Below the pieces are notes generated by a model. It did not search any database. It was not told the DNA's origin and saw only the letters and a list, made by a program, of their open reading frames with translations. From assembly GCF_963975345.1 (NCBI RefSeq), contig NZ_CAXBGE010000004.1, forward strand, positions 1-64,000: a stretch of DNA of 64,000 bases, written 5' to 3'. The stretch's first letter is position 1. Each line of letters begins with the position of its first letter. Positions 7,907 through 16,743 of this stretch are shown here, piece after piece. Source of the DNA: Maricaulis sp963975345. Its GTDB lineage: Bacteria; Pseudomonadota; Alphaproteobacteria; Caulobacterales; Maricaulaceae. Made by a program: the position numbers and the translations under genes.

Positions 7907-9286
7907 ATGCGCAGATTTATCCTTCTCGGCACGACCCTGCTGGCGGCGACCAGCATGGCCCAGGCACAGGCCCCGCTTCAGGGCCCGCCATCGGAAGTCT
8001 TAGCCGTGCATGATTATGTCGATGCTGTTTCGGCGGACCGGATCGAAGCGGATATCCGGACCCTGGTGGGCTTCGGCACCCGTCACACCCTGTCGGAGAC
8101 AGAGAGCGACACACGCGGCATTGGTGCCGCCCGGCGCTGGATCCATGACGAATTCGAGCGGATTTCTGCGACATGCGGCGGCTGTCTCGAAGTGATGTAT
8201 ATCTCCGACACGATTTCCGGCGAGACGCGTATTCCAGAGCCAACCGAAGTGGTCAGCGTCATCGCCATCCAGCGTGGCCGCATCGATCCGGATCGCTATG
8301 TGGTGATGTCCGGCGATATCGACAGCCGCGTCACTGATCCGCTCGACGGCACATCCGACAGCCCCGGTGCCAATGACAATGCCTCCGGTATGGCCGGCGT
8401 GCTCGAAGCCGCTCGTGTTTTAAGCCAGCACCAATTCGATGGCTCGATCATCTATTCCGGCCTGTCCGGCGAGGAACAGGGCCTGTTCGGCGGCCAGATC
8501 GTCGCCGCCCACGCGCTCGAGGCCGGGTGGCGCATCAAGGGCGTGCTCAATAACGATATGATTGGTAATATTTCCGGTATTAACGGCGTCACCGACAATT
8601 CCACCGCCCGGGTGTTTTCTGAAGGTACGCGCGACGTCGAAACGCCGGAGGAGGCGAGGGCGCGCCGCTTCACGGGCGGCGAAGTTGACAGTCCGTCACG
8701 CAATCTGGCCCGCTTCATTGATCGCACTGCCGATCAATATGTCCCCAATCTCGATGTGATGATGGTTTACCGCCTCGACCGTTTTGGCCGCGGCGGCCAT
8801 CACCGTCCCTTCAATGCGGTCGGCATTCCCGGCGTGCGTGTGATGGAGACGAATGAGAATTACCACCGTCAACACCAGGATTTGCGTACCGAGAATGGCC
8901 ACGTTTATGGCGATACCGTTGATGGGGTGAATTTCGCCTATGCCGCCAAGCTGACAGCGCTGAATGTCGCGACGATGGCCCAGATGGCTGGTGCACCGCC
9001 ATTCCCGTCCGGTGTGACGATTGCCGGCGCCGTGCAGCCGAGCACGCATCTCAGCTGGACTCCGGCGACTGGGCCAGCGGTCGCCAATCTGGCCGGTTAC
9101 CGCATTTACTGGCGCCTGACCGACCAGCCGCAATGGACCTATAGCCGTTTTGTCGGTCCGGTCAGCGAATACACGCTGGATAATGTGGTGATCGACAATT
9201 ATTATTTCGGGGTATCGGCGGTCGCGCTGGATGGGTCGGAGACGCCGGTGGTGTTTCCTGGCGCCGCCGGTTCCTTCGGGGACTGA
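7907..9286 (+). CDS. Secreted M28-family metallopeptidase with C-terminal fibronectin-III-like domain
   Basis: 459 residues from ATG 7907 (an in-frame GTG lies at 7904). A signal peptide with Ala-Gln-Ala cleavage region occupies residues 1-21, so it acts in the periplasm or outside. The peptidase core shows most M28 zinc ligands: Asp in SPGANDNASG, the Glu pair in SGEEQGLFGG, Asp in LNNDMIGN and His in ENYHRQHQD. The first ligand, normally His in a GHxDS motif, reads GDIDS here. Residues from about 365 on (STHLSWTPA, AGYRIYWR, YTLDNVV) look like a fibronectin type III fold used for binding. Predicted aminopeptidase; a stem-loop terminator follows. Confidence 0.88.
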   Translation: MRRFILLGTTLLAATSMAQAQAPLQGPPSEVLAVHDYVDAVSADRIEADIRTLVGFGTRHTLSETESDTRGIGAARRWIHDEFERISATCGGCLEVMYISDTISGETRIPEPTEVVSVIAIQRGRIDPDRYVVMSGDIDSRVTDPLDGTSDSPGANDNASGMAGVLEAARVLSQHQFDGSIIYSGLSGEEQGLFGGQIVAAHALEAGWRIKGVLNNDMIGNISGINGVTDNSTARVFSEGTRDVETPEEARARRFTGGEVDSPSRNLARFIDRTADQYVPNLDVMMVYRLDRFGRGGHHRPFNAVGIPGVRVMETNENYHRQHQDLRTENGHVYGDTVDGVNFAYAAKLTALNVATMAQMAGAPPFPSGVTIAGAVQPSTHLSWTPATGPAVANLAGYRIYWRLTDQPQWTYSRFVGPVSEYTLDNVVIDNYYFGVSAVALDGSETPVVFPGAAGSFGD

Positions 9287-9293
9287 ACAGAAA

Positions 9294-9322
9294 AAGACCG
9301 GCAGCGCCAAGCTGCCGGTCTT
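9294..9322. terminator. Bidirectional intrinsic terminator
   Basis: AAGACCGGCAGC, a five-base GCCAA loop, then GCTGCCGGTCTT: a perfect 12-bp stem flanked by A-run on the left and TTCT on the right, between the convergent M28 peptidase and small secreted protein genes. Confidence 0.85.
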
Positions 9323-9352
9323 CTCAGTTCATGCGGTATCGCTGCGCTGCTA

Positions 9353-9661
9353 TTAGCGCGCGATGACGGTATAGGTCACGGTCGCACCGGTAGCTGGATT
9401 GACGCCTTCCCAGCTATCGCCGAGAGCGAGGCTTTCAGCGACCGGCTGGCAGCCGCTTTCGCCGGTGCTGCGCACGACGCACATTTGACCATCGCTGATC
9501 GACCAGGTTCCGCTGATGCCGACATCGGTGGTGTAGGTGCCATCGGCCTCGAAAAACGTGGTGTAGGTGATCTCGCCTGCCTGGATTTGCAGCGCGTTGT
9601 CGACCAGCGTTTCTGCCGGTGTCGACATCAGGGCCAGGGCGGCCAGCATCATCGTAATCAT
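9353..9661 (-). CDS. Small secreted protein of unknown function
   Basis: 102 residues from ATG 9661, chosen over TTG 9664 because GGGGAG lies seven bases before it. The N-terminus (MITMMLAALALMSTPAETL) is a short signal peptide. The mature part alternates polar and hydrophobic residues and has two Cys (MCVVRSTGESGCQP) that may form a disulphide in a small beta-barrel. I do not recognise a named family. It shares the stem-loop terminator at 9294-9322 with the convergent peptidase gene and has its own upstream region of about 135 bases. Confidence 0.65.
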   Translation of the reverse strand: MITMMLAALALMSTPAETLVDNALQIQAGEITYTTFFEADGTYTTDVGISGTWSISDGQMCVVRSTGESGCQPVAESLALGDSWEGVNPATGATVTYTVIAR

Positions 9662-9798
9662 CAATTTACTCCCCAGGGACGGCAGGGCCGGAATGGCCTG
9701 CCATTTGTAATAATTCTAGCTCGCCGCTGCGCCGCTCTCAAGCGAAGATATGGCTGAAATTCGCGTCAGACGCGAGGTGGACGCTTGGGTTGGCGACT

Positions 9799-10953
9799 TC
9801 AGTCGGTACAACTCGGCGACATCGAGGCGATCCAGTCGTAGATCAGGGCGATGCCCTCGACATGTTCCACGGCGCGGCCCAGTTCGGGCATTAGTGAGCC
9901 GGGATCGGTGATCTGCATCCGGTAGAGCAGGATCGACTGGTCAGGCTCGCCGGGCTGGATCGCATAGGGCCGGTTGCCCGTGCCGCCACCCGCCGCGATG
10001 GGCGGTTTGCAAAAGCCGAGATGAGGCCCTGGAGCCGTATCATGGCGCAGATGCAAGCCCGAAGTGTCGGCTGGTCCGGTCGGGTTGTGGCAATGGGCGC
10101 AATTGATATCGAGGTAGCTGCGGGCGCGGTCATTGAGATCGGCGGTCTCGTCAAGATAATCGGCGTCGCGCGGGGTCGCCTCGCTACCGGGCCAGGTGCC
10201 GAGATAACCGACAGCCGCCAAGTGGGCGAGCTGGTTTTGCGGGCCGCTGAGATAATCGAAATCGCGATTGAGATGGCGCGCCGCCGGTCCGATCGGCTCG
10301 ATCTCCCGCGTCGTATTATTGATCGCGTGACAGCCGGCGCATTGATTGCTGGTCGGGACGGCATAGACGAAGTCTTCGCGGCGGCCGTCGGGGGCGACCA
10401 GGGTCAGGCGCTGGATATCGCCGGCGCGGGCGAGGTGGGCCTCGGTCTGTTCGCTGTTCCAGACATAGGGGATGGCGGCCCAGCCGGCCTCGCGGTGGAC
10501 CAGTATGCGCGTTTCCACCAAGCGGATTTGCGCCAGGTCGAGCCCGTCGGCGCGCCAGCCCGGTGCGTGATCGAGCGAGCGCAACACCTCGTCATCGCCG
10601 CTGCCGCGCGGATAGTAAAAGGTCTTGGAAATAACCGTACCCACCGGGAAATCGAGCACCTGGTCGTCGCGGTAATTGGCGCTGACGCCTTGAGGCATCC
10701 AGATCGTGCGCTGCTTGTGAGCATAATCGCTGAATAGCGGCGTCACCAGATCATAGGGCTCGACGCGCGGACCAAGGGTGAGGCTGCGCCCGTTGGAGGC
10801 CATCATGCCCCAATCGCTGAGCAGTGGCGGATTGCCCTCGGCGATGTATCGCGGCGTCGAGCTCTCCGGTCCGCCGCAGGCGAAGAGCGCCAGCGACAGG
10901 ACCGGTAACAGGATCAGGCTCAAAGCAACACGCATCGGAACAAGACGTTTCAT
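9799..10953 (-). CDS. Dihaem c-type lipoprotein, HNE_0200-like conserved hypothetical family
   Basis: 384 residues with a lipoprotein signal (LSLALFACGG, lipidated Cys near 26) and two c-type haem motifs: CAGCH near residue 210 and CAHCH near 287. A late Met (LMPELGRAVEH) could be an axial ligand. Layout and length fit the family modelled as TIGR03806 (HNE_0200 family, from memory), known to occur beside parallel beta-helix proteins, as here. The gene starts inside the last codons of the beta-helix gene (4-base overlap), so the two are co-translated. Probably an outer-membrane- or periplasm-anchored electron-transfer or redox-enzyme protein; function unknown. Confidence 0.85.
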   Translation of the reverse strand: MKRLVPMRVALSLILLPVLSLALFACGGPESSTPRYIAEGNPPLLSDWGMMASNGRSLTLGPRVEPYDLVTPLFSDYAHKQRTIWMPQGVSANYRDDQVLDFPVGTVISKTFYYPRGSGDDEVLRSLDHAPGWRADGLDLAQIRLVETRILVHREAGWAAIPYVWNSEQTEAHLARAGDIQRLTLVAPDGRREDFVYAVPTSNQCAGCHAINNTTREIEPIGPAARHLNRDFDYLSGPQNQLAHLAAVGYLGTWPGSEATPRDADYLDETADLNDRARSYLDINCAHCHNPTGPADTSGLHLRHDTAPGPHLGFCKPPIAAGGGTGNRPYAIQPGEPDQSILLYRMQITDPGSLMPELGRAVEHVEGIALIYDWIASMSPSCTD

Positions 10954-12188
10954 TGGGCCGAAGCAAGCTCGATTACTGGCAGGCGCGCCAAGGTGCAGCG
11001 GTGCTGGTCGGTCACGATGGCGGGAGAAGCGTAATCATTCGGCCCGTCGGCATTGACCATCTGGGCCTCGCCATTATCGAGGCAGAGGCGCAAATTGTCC
11101 GGCAGGACGCCATCGACCAGTTTGGCCGCGTCCCAATACCCGTCCCACAACACGTCCGGCATACGGCCGAGTGGCCCGGAAACGAGCAGTTTGAGCCCTT
11201 GCAGTTCAAGCCCGTCCGGATTGTCGCCGCCACCGGTAAACCGGTTGCCATGGATGTAGATGCCTTCCGGATATGGATCGAAATCCTCCTGCACCGAATA
11301 GCTTGAATAACCCGTCGAATGCAGGCTGGAGATGATGATGTTGGCGGTACGATTGTCGGAGATGTCATTGTCGAAAATCTCGACGAGATCATTGGAATTC
11401 ACGACAATGCCCGAGCCGGCCGGGATACTGGCAACGGGCGTGCCGGCATGGCCGAAATTGCCGGTATTATTGCCGAAAACATGATTGTTATAGACCCGCG
11501 TCTGATAGCCAGGCTGGGGCAGGTTGGGCATGTTGAAAACCAGAATGCCGCCCGTGTTTTCCGTTGCGACATTGTCATAGACATCGGCACCGATCGTATT
11601 CTCCACCTCAATGCCGGCGACATTTCGCTCGGCTCGATTGCGGCGGATGACGACATTGTGCGACTGGCCGACATAAATACCGGCATCGGAGGCGCCGATG
11701 GCAATCGAATCCTCGATCAACACATTGGTCGTTTGCACCGGATAAATGCCATAGGCGCCGTTTTCCGTACGCGGCCCGGCGGTCCACTCGACCCGGACGC
11801 CGCGGATGATGATGTTTTCGCCTTCATTGATTTTGAGGCCGTCGCCCGCAGTGTCCTCGATGGCGAGGTTTTCAATCGTAAAATCATTGGCCGTGACCAG
11901 CAGGCCCTCGGCACCCTGTACCTGACCCTGAAAGGTCAAAATCGTGCGGTCGGGGCCTTGGCCGCGAAGCGTGACACCATCAACCGTCAGGCTGAGCGAG
12001 CGGTCGAAGGCGAAGACACCTTCAGGGATTTCAATCACATCGCCGGCTTGGGCGTCGATCAAGCGTTCAATCAGCTGGTTTTGATAGCTGTGGTCGGCCC
12101 CGGCCAGGTCGCGTTCCTGCGGCCCGCCGCACGCGGCGAGGCTGACTGCCAGTGCCAGGACGGCTACGCGCTTGAATGTGTCGATCAT
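10950..12188 (-). CDS. Parallel beta-helix repeat lipoprotein, partner of the dihaem protein
   Basis: 412 residues with a lipobox (VSLAACGG, Cys near 20). Residues about 45-290 are right-handed parallel beta-helix rungs rich in NN/ND/N-V-I patterns (VVIRRNRAERN, ADVYDNVATEN, TRVYNNHVFGNN, VEIFDNDISDN, IYIHGNRF). Such folds are typical of polysaccharide lyases, hydrolases and C5-epimerases, but no catalytic set was recognised. It fits TIGR03805 (from memory), described as occurring in two-gene pairs with the HNE_0200 family. GGGAGGGG lies eight bases before the ATG. Likely exported and lipid-anchored with its haem partner; function unknown. Confidence 0.87.
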   Translation of the reverse strand: MIDTFKRVAVLALAVSLAACGGPQERDLAGADHSYQNQLIERLIDAQAGDVIEIPEGVFAFDRSLSLTVDGVTLRGQGPDRTILTFQGQVQGAEGLLVTANDFTIENLAIEDTAGDGLKINEGENIIIRGVRVEWTAGPRTENGAYGIYPVQTTNVLIEDSIAIGASDAGIYVGQSHNVVIRRNRAERNVAGIEVENTIGADVYDNVATENTGGILVFNMPNLPQPGYQTRVYNNHVFGNNTGNFGHAGTPVASIPAGSGIVVNSNDLVEIFDNDISDNRTANIIISSLHSTGYSSYSVQEDFDPYPEGIYIHGNRFTGGGDNPDGLELQGLKLLVSGPLGRMPDVLWDGYWDAAKLVDGVLPDNLRLCLDNGEAQMVNADGPNDYASPAIVTDQHRCTLARLPVIELASAQ

Positions 12189-12227
12189 GAATCATCCCCT
12201 CCCGGATAGTGCAGGCAGGATAAGCGG

Positions 12228-12240
12228 TGAACGCTGTTTA
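12228..12240. promoter_or_regulatory. Imperfect TGAAC-N3-GTTYA inverted repeat upstream of the beta-helix gene
   Basis: TGAACGCTGTTTA, 40-52 bases upstream of the beta-helix ATG on the minus strand. It differs by one base from the inverted repeat TGAACGCTGTTCA at 25720-25732 and shares the GTGAACG half-site with the palindrome at 30184-30202. Candidate operator, by resemblance only. Confidence 0.4.
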
Positions 12241-12275
12241 TGTCGATGTTTTCTGTGCGGGGCCGATGAAATACT

Positions 12276-12758
12276 CTAGCGGCGGCCCTCATTGGCAGCG
12301 CGCTCATTGGCGGGTTCGCACGGTTCTCTGGCGCCGATATCATGGTGCGAGACCAATTCGCCGCTTTCATTGGAAACGGTCAGGGGTGCAAGCCTTTCGC
12401 CAGTCCGGGTATCGACCAGCTCGACGGGCATATCGTTGTTCCCGTAAACCCAGCAATCGCCCCATTGTTGCATGGCGATCAGGATCGGGAAGAGCGCTTC
12501 TCCGCGCTCGGTCAGGATATATTCTTGCCGATGACCGCGTACGCCGACCTCTTCGCGCGCCATGATTTTGTTTTCTACCAGCTTGTTGAGCCGGTCCGTC
12601 AGTATGTTCTTGGCGATGCCCGTACTGTCATGAAAATCGCTGAACCTGCGGGCGCCCTTCATGGCGTCCCTGACGATGAGGAGTGTCCACCAATCGCCAA
12701 CCTGGTTGAGCGTCTGCGCAATCGCGCAGGGCATTTCGTCGAATCGTTTGCGTCCCAT
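12276..12758 (-). CDS. HxlR-family transcriptional regulator
   Basis: 160 residues. The conserved HxlR opening (CAIAQTLNQVGDWWTLLIVRDAMKGARRFSDFHDSTGIAKNILTDRL) has the Cys near residue 11 used by several redox- or electrophile-sensing members, followed by the winged helix (EYILTERGEALFPILIAMQQWGD). About 50 residues of non-conserved, charged tail follow. GGGGGA precedes the ATG. It diverges from the BASS transporter gene and may control it and the amidohydrolase, as HxlR regulators often govern a divergent neighbour. Signal unknown. Confidence 0.88.
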   Translation of the reverse strand: MGRKRFDEMPCAIAQTLNQVGDWWTLLIVRDAMKGARRFSDFHDSTGIAKNILTDRLNKLVENKIMAREEVGVRGHRQEYILTERGEALFPILIAMQQWGDCWVYGNNDMPVELVDTRTGERLAPLTVSNESGELVSHHDIGAREPCEPANERAANEGRR

Positions 12759-13048
12759 GAACAGTCCCCCAAAGACCGTAGCAACCTACACCTGGATTTT
12801 TCGTATACTTGAAATCCAATCGATCAGGATCGAAAGGATCGTGGCCCTTGGCCCGTATCGGTGGGATTGCCCATCCTCGCCACTCGGTCCGTAAGTCTGA
12901 TGTGGGCGGACGATACGGGACCGATCCGTGTTTGGCGACCCTTTTTGTCCGAGGCCCAAACAGACGGGTCGGCGCTGTGCTGGGCTGGGTGTTTGCCCAC
13001 TCGCCATTTCCCTGCACACTGGCCGTTGAAGCGGGGTGGGGCCGGTCG
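12759..13048. other. Intergenic region between HxlR and BASS transporter genes
   Basis: 290 bases between divergent genes. The reading frame of the transporter stays open back to 12809, but those residues are basic, low-complexity and unlike the family, so they are read as leader DNA. TTTTCGTATACTTGAAA near 12797-12813 is AT-rich and partly symmetrical, the best-looking regulator or promoter region. Nothing else recognised. Confidence 0.5.
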
Positions 13049-13999
13049 ATGGACGCAGTGGCAATCGACGATCTCAGGGTCGTCTTGAACGATCAAATCC
13101 GCGCCGCGATTGCGCTGATCCTGATCGGGATGATGTTTACGGTCGCCCTGTCGCTGCGGCTGGAGGATTTCGGTGCGCTGCGCCGACAGCCGGTGCGGAT
13201 CCTGGGTGGTGTTGCAGCGCAGATATTCGGTCTGCCTCTGGTGACCATGGGATTGATCCTGATCCTGTCGCCGCCAGCGAGTATCGCCCTGGGCATGATC
13301 GTCGTCGGTTGCTGCCCCGGCGGTAATGTCTCCAACATCCTGACCGATTTCGCGCGCGGCAATACCGCGTACTCCGTCTCTCTGACTGCGATTTCCAGTG
13401 TTAGCTCGGCGATTGCGACGCCGGTTTCAATCCTGGTCTGGGCGAGCCTGTATCCGCCAACCGCCGCTCTGGTGCGCACGCTCGACGTTGATGCTTTGCC
13501 CTTCCTGACCCAAACCCTGTTATTGCTGGCCCTGCCGCTGGCCGTCGGGATGCTGGTGGCCGCGAAATTTCCACGCGCCGCCGCGGCGATGCGCAAGGTC
13601 CTGTCGCCGCTCTCTTTGCTGTCGTTGGTGGCGCTGATCGCGGTCGGGCTGCAGCAGAACTGGTCTGTGCTGCTGGTCGCTGGCGCGGTCGTGGTGCCAA
13701 TCGCGGTGATCCACAATGCCAGCGCCCTGGCGCTCGGTGCCGGCACAGCTAGGCTGCTGCGCCTCGATATCGCACGGCGACGGGCGCTGACCTTCGAGGT
13801 CGGGATCCAGAATAGTGGTCTGGGCTTGCTGATCCTGCTCAACCAGTTCGACGGGATTGGCGGCGCCGCCGTGATGACCGCCTTTTGGGGGATATGGCAC
13901 CTTGTTTCCGGCGGAACGCTGGTAGGCTTGTTCCGGACGCTCGATTGGGTGCACAAGGGTGACAAGCAAAAAAGCACAATAATGGATGCGGAGGGATAG
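13049..13999 (+). CDS. Bile acid:sodium symporter (BASS) family transporter
   Basis: 316 residues from ATG 13049, preceded by GGGGTGGGG; upstream in-frame codons do not resemble the family. Nine to ten hydrophobic segments fill the protein. Signature regions are present: LILIGMMFTVALSLRLEDF near the start, the CCPGGNVSNILTDFARGNTAYSVSLTAISS crossover region that binds sodium, and the ALTFEVGIQNSGLGLLI second crossover. It should import an organic anion with sodium. The amidohydrolase gene starts three bases after its stop, so the transported compound may be that enzyme's substrate or product, such as an N-acylated amino acid (inference). Confidence 0.87.
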   Translation: MDAVAIDDLRVVLNDQIRAAIALILIGMMFTVALSLRLEDFGALRRQPVRILGGVAAQIFGLPLVTMGLILILSPPASIALGMIVVGCCPGGNVSNILTDFARGNTAYSVSLTAISSVSSAIATPVSILVWASLYPPTAALVRTLDVDALPFLTQTLLLLALPLAVGMLVAAKFPRAAAAMRKVLSPLSLLSLVALIAVGLQQNWSVLLVAGAVVVPIAVIHNASALALGAGTARLLRLDIARRRALTFEVGIQNSGLGLLILLNQFDGIGGAAVMTAFWGIWHLVSGGTLVGLFRTLDWVHKGDKQKSTIMDAEG

Positions 14000-14002
14000 G
14001 CG

Positions 14003-15775
14003 ATGTTTGATCTCAAAATCGAGGGCGGCTTGGTGTTTGACGGCACAGGCGGCGCGGCCGTGTGGACCGATATCGGGATTACGGACGGGCGTATCGTGGC
14101 GATCGGCAATGATATCGGCGCGGCCAAACGCACGATTGACGCCAAGGGTCAGATCGTCACGCCAGGCTTCATCGACGTCCACACCCATTATGATGGCCAA
14201 GCGAGCTGGGATGGCGATCTGCGGCCCTCGATCGATCATGGTGTCACCACCGCCGTGATGGGCAATTGCGGTGTCGGCTTCGCGCCGGTCCGTGAAGCCG
14301 ATCACGACAAGCTGATCCGGCTGATGGAAGGCGTCGAGGACATTCCCGGCACCGCGCTGGCAGAAGGCCTGACCTGGAATTGGGAAAGCTTCCCCGATTA
14401 TCTCGACGCGTTGGCCCAAGTGCCGCGCACGATCGATATCGCCGCCATGCTGCCACACGATCCGCTGCGGGTTTATGTGATGGGCGAGCGGGCGATCCAT
14501 TCCGAGCCCGCCAATGATGATGACATCGCCGAGATGCGCCGCCTGACGCGCGAAGCGCTGGAAGCTGGCGCGATTGGTTTCGCCACCGGCCGCTCCGACG
14601 TCCACAAGAGCGCCGATGGCGACTGGACACCTTCATCCGAAGCCACGCGCGCCGAACTGACCGGTATCGCGAAAGCCTTCAACGGTCTCGATTACGGCGT
14701 GCTGCAGGCCGTGAGCGATTTCAATCTGGAACGCGGCGAAGCCGATTTTGACGAGGAATGGTCGATCATCGCCGATTATGCCAAAGCCTCCGGCCGGCCA
14801 TTCTCCTTCTCTCTGATGCAGCGCGATTTCGCGCCCGATCAATGGCTCAAACTGATCGCCCGCACCGAGAAGCTGAAGGAAGAGGGCGTCGATGCCCGCA
14901 TGCAGGTGGCACCGCGCGCCATTGGTGTCTTCCTCGGCTTCAATTGCACCTTCCACCCGTTCATGGGCTATCCCAGCTACAAGACCATCGCCGACCTGCC
15001 GCTGGCGGAACGGGTCGAGCGCATGAAGGCTCCCGCCTTCAAGGCGAAAATCCTCAGCGAGAAAAGCGAAAAACTGGCCGGGCCGGGCTCATCCGTGCCG
15101 CCGCTCGCCGATATGTTGATGGAGCATATCGACTATGTCGCCGAGAAATTCTTCCAGCTCGGCAATCCGCCGGACTATGAACAGGCCGCCGAAAATTCAC
15201 TCGCCGCCAAGGCCCGCACCAAGGGCGTCACCCTGATGGAGATGATCTATGACACCCTGCTTGAGCGCGACGGTCATGAGCTGATCTATCTGCCGCTGTA
15301 TAATTACACCGAGCTCAATTACGACAATGTCCTCAAGATGATGCAGCATCCCCAGGCGCTTTATGGCCTGTCCGATGGCGGCGCCCATGTCGGCACGGTT
15401 TGTGATGCCTCAATGCCGACCTATATGCTCACCCACTGGACCCGCGACCGCACCCGCGGCGACAAACTATCCCTGCCGCGCGTCGTCCGCATGCTGACCG
15501 GTGCCCAAGCCGATTATATGGGCATGTCCGATCGCGGTTATATCCGCGAAGGCCTGAAAGCCGACCTCAACATCATCGATCTCGACAATCTCCAGATGGA
15601 ACCGCCCCATATGGTCCGCGATCTGCCAGCCGGCGGGCAGCGCCTGCTGCAGGGCGCAACCGGCTATACCGCGACGATTGTCGCCGGTGAGGTGGTGATC
15701 GAGAATGGCAAGCTGACAGGGGCGAAGCCGGGGACGGTTTATCGCGCCGGGCGGGTGCTGGCGGCGGCGGAGTAG
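14003..15775 (+). CDS. Amidohydrolase of the D-aminoacylase (N-acyl-D-amino-acid deacylase) family
   Basis: 590 residues. The N-terminal beta-sandwich (LVFDGTGGAAVWTDIGITDGRIVAIG) is followed by the metal-binding HTHYDGQ near residue 56, and the GNCGVGFAPV segment near 90, where D-aminoacylases place their zinc-binding Cys. YPLSDGGAHV-type late motif (LSDGGAHVGT) supplies the catalytic Asp. The C-terminal half carries the family's LTGAQADYMGMSDRGYIREGLKADLNIIDLD block. The protein is longer than the ~480-residue enzymes of Alcaligenes and matches the ~570-590-residue subgroup. It probably hydrolyses an N-acyl amide or cyclic amide in the cytoplasm. Co-transcribed with the BASS transporter. 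Confidence 0.87.
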   Translation: MFDLKIEGGLVFDGTGGAAVWTDIGITDGRIVAIGNDIGAAKRTIDAKGQIVTPGFIDVHTHYDGQASWDGDLRPSIDHGVTTAVMGNCGVGFAPVREADHDKLIRLMEGVEDIPGTALAEGLTWNWESFPDYLDALAQVPRTIDIAAMLPHDPLRVYVMGERAIHSEPANDDDIAEMRRLTREALEAGAIGFATGRSDVHKSADGDWTPSSEATRAELTGIAKAFNGLDYGVLQAVSDFNLERGEADFDEEWSIIADYAKASGRPFSFSLMQRDFAPDQWLKLIARTEKLKEEGVDARMQVAPRAIGVFLGFNCTFHPFMGYPSYKTIADLPLAERVERMKAPAFKAKILSEKSEKLAGPGSSVPPLADMLMEHIDYVAEKFFQLGNPPDYEQAAENSLAAKARTKGVTLMEMIYDTLLERDGHELIYLPLYNYTELNYDNVLKMMQHPQALYGLSDGGAHVGTVCDASMPTYMLTHWTRDRTRGDKLSLPRVVRMLTGAQADYMGMSDRGYIREGLKADLNIIDLDNLQMEPPHMVRDLPAGGQRLLQGATGYTATIVAGEVVIENGKLTGAKPGTVYRAGRVLAAAE

Positions 15776-15785
15776 GGGGAAATAG

Positions 15786-16598
15786 ATGTTGAGGCTTTGG
15801 GCACCGTCCCGATGGCACTACATGTTAGCGGCTCTCGGTTTTGCAGTCTGGATACTGATTGCAATCGTAGCACCGATTTTTATCGCCTGTTTCGATTGGG
15901 CGGAAATTCAGCGTGCCTGGTACGCTTGGCAAGGATTCAATGTCGGAATGCTCGCCTTGGCCGCTAGTATCGTCGCGTTCGGTGCGGCTCAATTGAAAGA
16001 GGTGCGGGCCGCGGAGCGCAACTTTATTGCTGAGCTGCCCTTTCTCCCTGAACAGTTGAGCGCGCTTACTGAGTATTGTGACGGGTGCTTCGCTACGCTG
16101 GTGTCCGCTTGGAAGCGCTCAAAAAAAAATGGCAGTGCGTCGACTGCTCCCTTGGCACCAGCGCCCCCTGAATTGCCAGATAAGTACCGTGAGGTCCTGA
16201 AGGAAATTATCCGGTTTGCTCCACGAGACGTATCGCGTTACCTCGCTGTGCTATTGGCTGAGCTTCAAATTCACAATTCAAGACTTAGAAGCCTTCGGAA
16301 GAGCTTTGAGGATCAAAGCTCGATCGTCGTGCCCCTCACTGTGATGGACTACATTCGTGCACTTGGGGTGATTCAGGCCCGTATCAATCATTTGTTCCCG
16401 TACGCTCGACGAGAGACCTTGGAGATCAATGTAAGTGGAATGACGCTGCAGGATCTAGGGGCGGCGCTACGGCTTGGTGGAGTAGAGATCAGTGAAATTG
16501 ACGGGCTCCAAGATTATCTACCCGCTGCAGTTGAACGTGCGAACCGTAAGTTTTTGGTGGATCCAGAAGATGTCCTTGGAAAAGCTTCTAACGCTTGA
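15786..16598 (+). CDS. Membrane-anchored protein of unknown function, AT-richer than neighbours
   Basis: 270 residues. Two N-terminal hydrophobic helices (about 12-35 and 50-68: AALGFAVWILIAIVAPIFIACF and FNVGMLALAASIVAFGAAQL) lead into a soluble cytoplasmic part with a charged helical stretch and a Pro/Ala-rich linker (about 115-130). No family recognised. Its base composition is visibly lower in GC than the flanking genes and codon choice is less biased, and it is followed by a palindromic element, together suggesting recent acquisition. A GGGGGAAATAG sequence six bases upstream gives a plausible ribosome site. It begins ten bases after the amidohydrolase stop. Confidence 0.6.
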   Translation: MLRLWAPSRWHYMLAALGFAVWILIAIVAPIFIACFDWAEIQRAWYAWQGFNVGMLALAASIVAFGAAQLKEVRAAERNFIAELPFLPEQLSALTEYCDGCFATLVSAWKRSKKNGSASTAPLAPAPPELPDKYREVLKEIIRFAPRDVSRYLAVLLAELQIHNSRLRSLRKSFEDQSSIVVPLTVMDYIRALGVIQARINHLFPYARRETLEINVSGMTLQDLGAALRLGGVEISEIDGLQDYLPAAVERANRKFLVDPEDVLGKASNA

Positions 16599-16743
16599 TG
16601 GTTTTTTCCATATTCTCGAGTTGCAGCCAGCTGAGGCAGACCCGCCCTTAAATCCCTTGCCAAGTCCAGCCTGGCGGATCCCGGCATGGGTTTCAGGGCA
16701 AGGTGTGGCCGCTGGCCACTTCTCCACCAAACACATCATATCC

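Noticed and set aside
12809..13048. N-terminal extension of the BASS transporter
   Set aside because: The frame is open, but the 80 residues are basic, lack membrane character and do not resemble the family; ATG 13049 has a better context.
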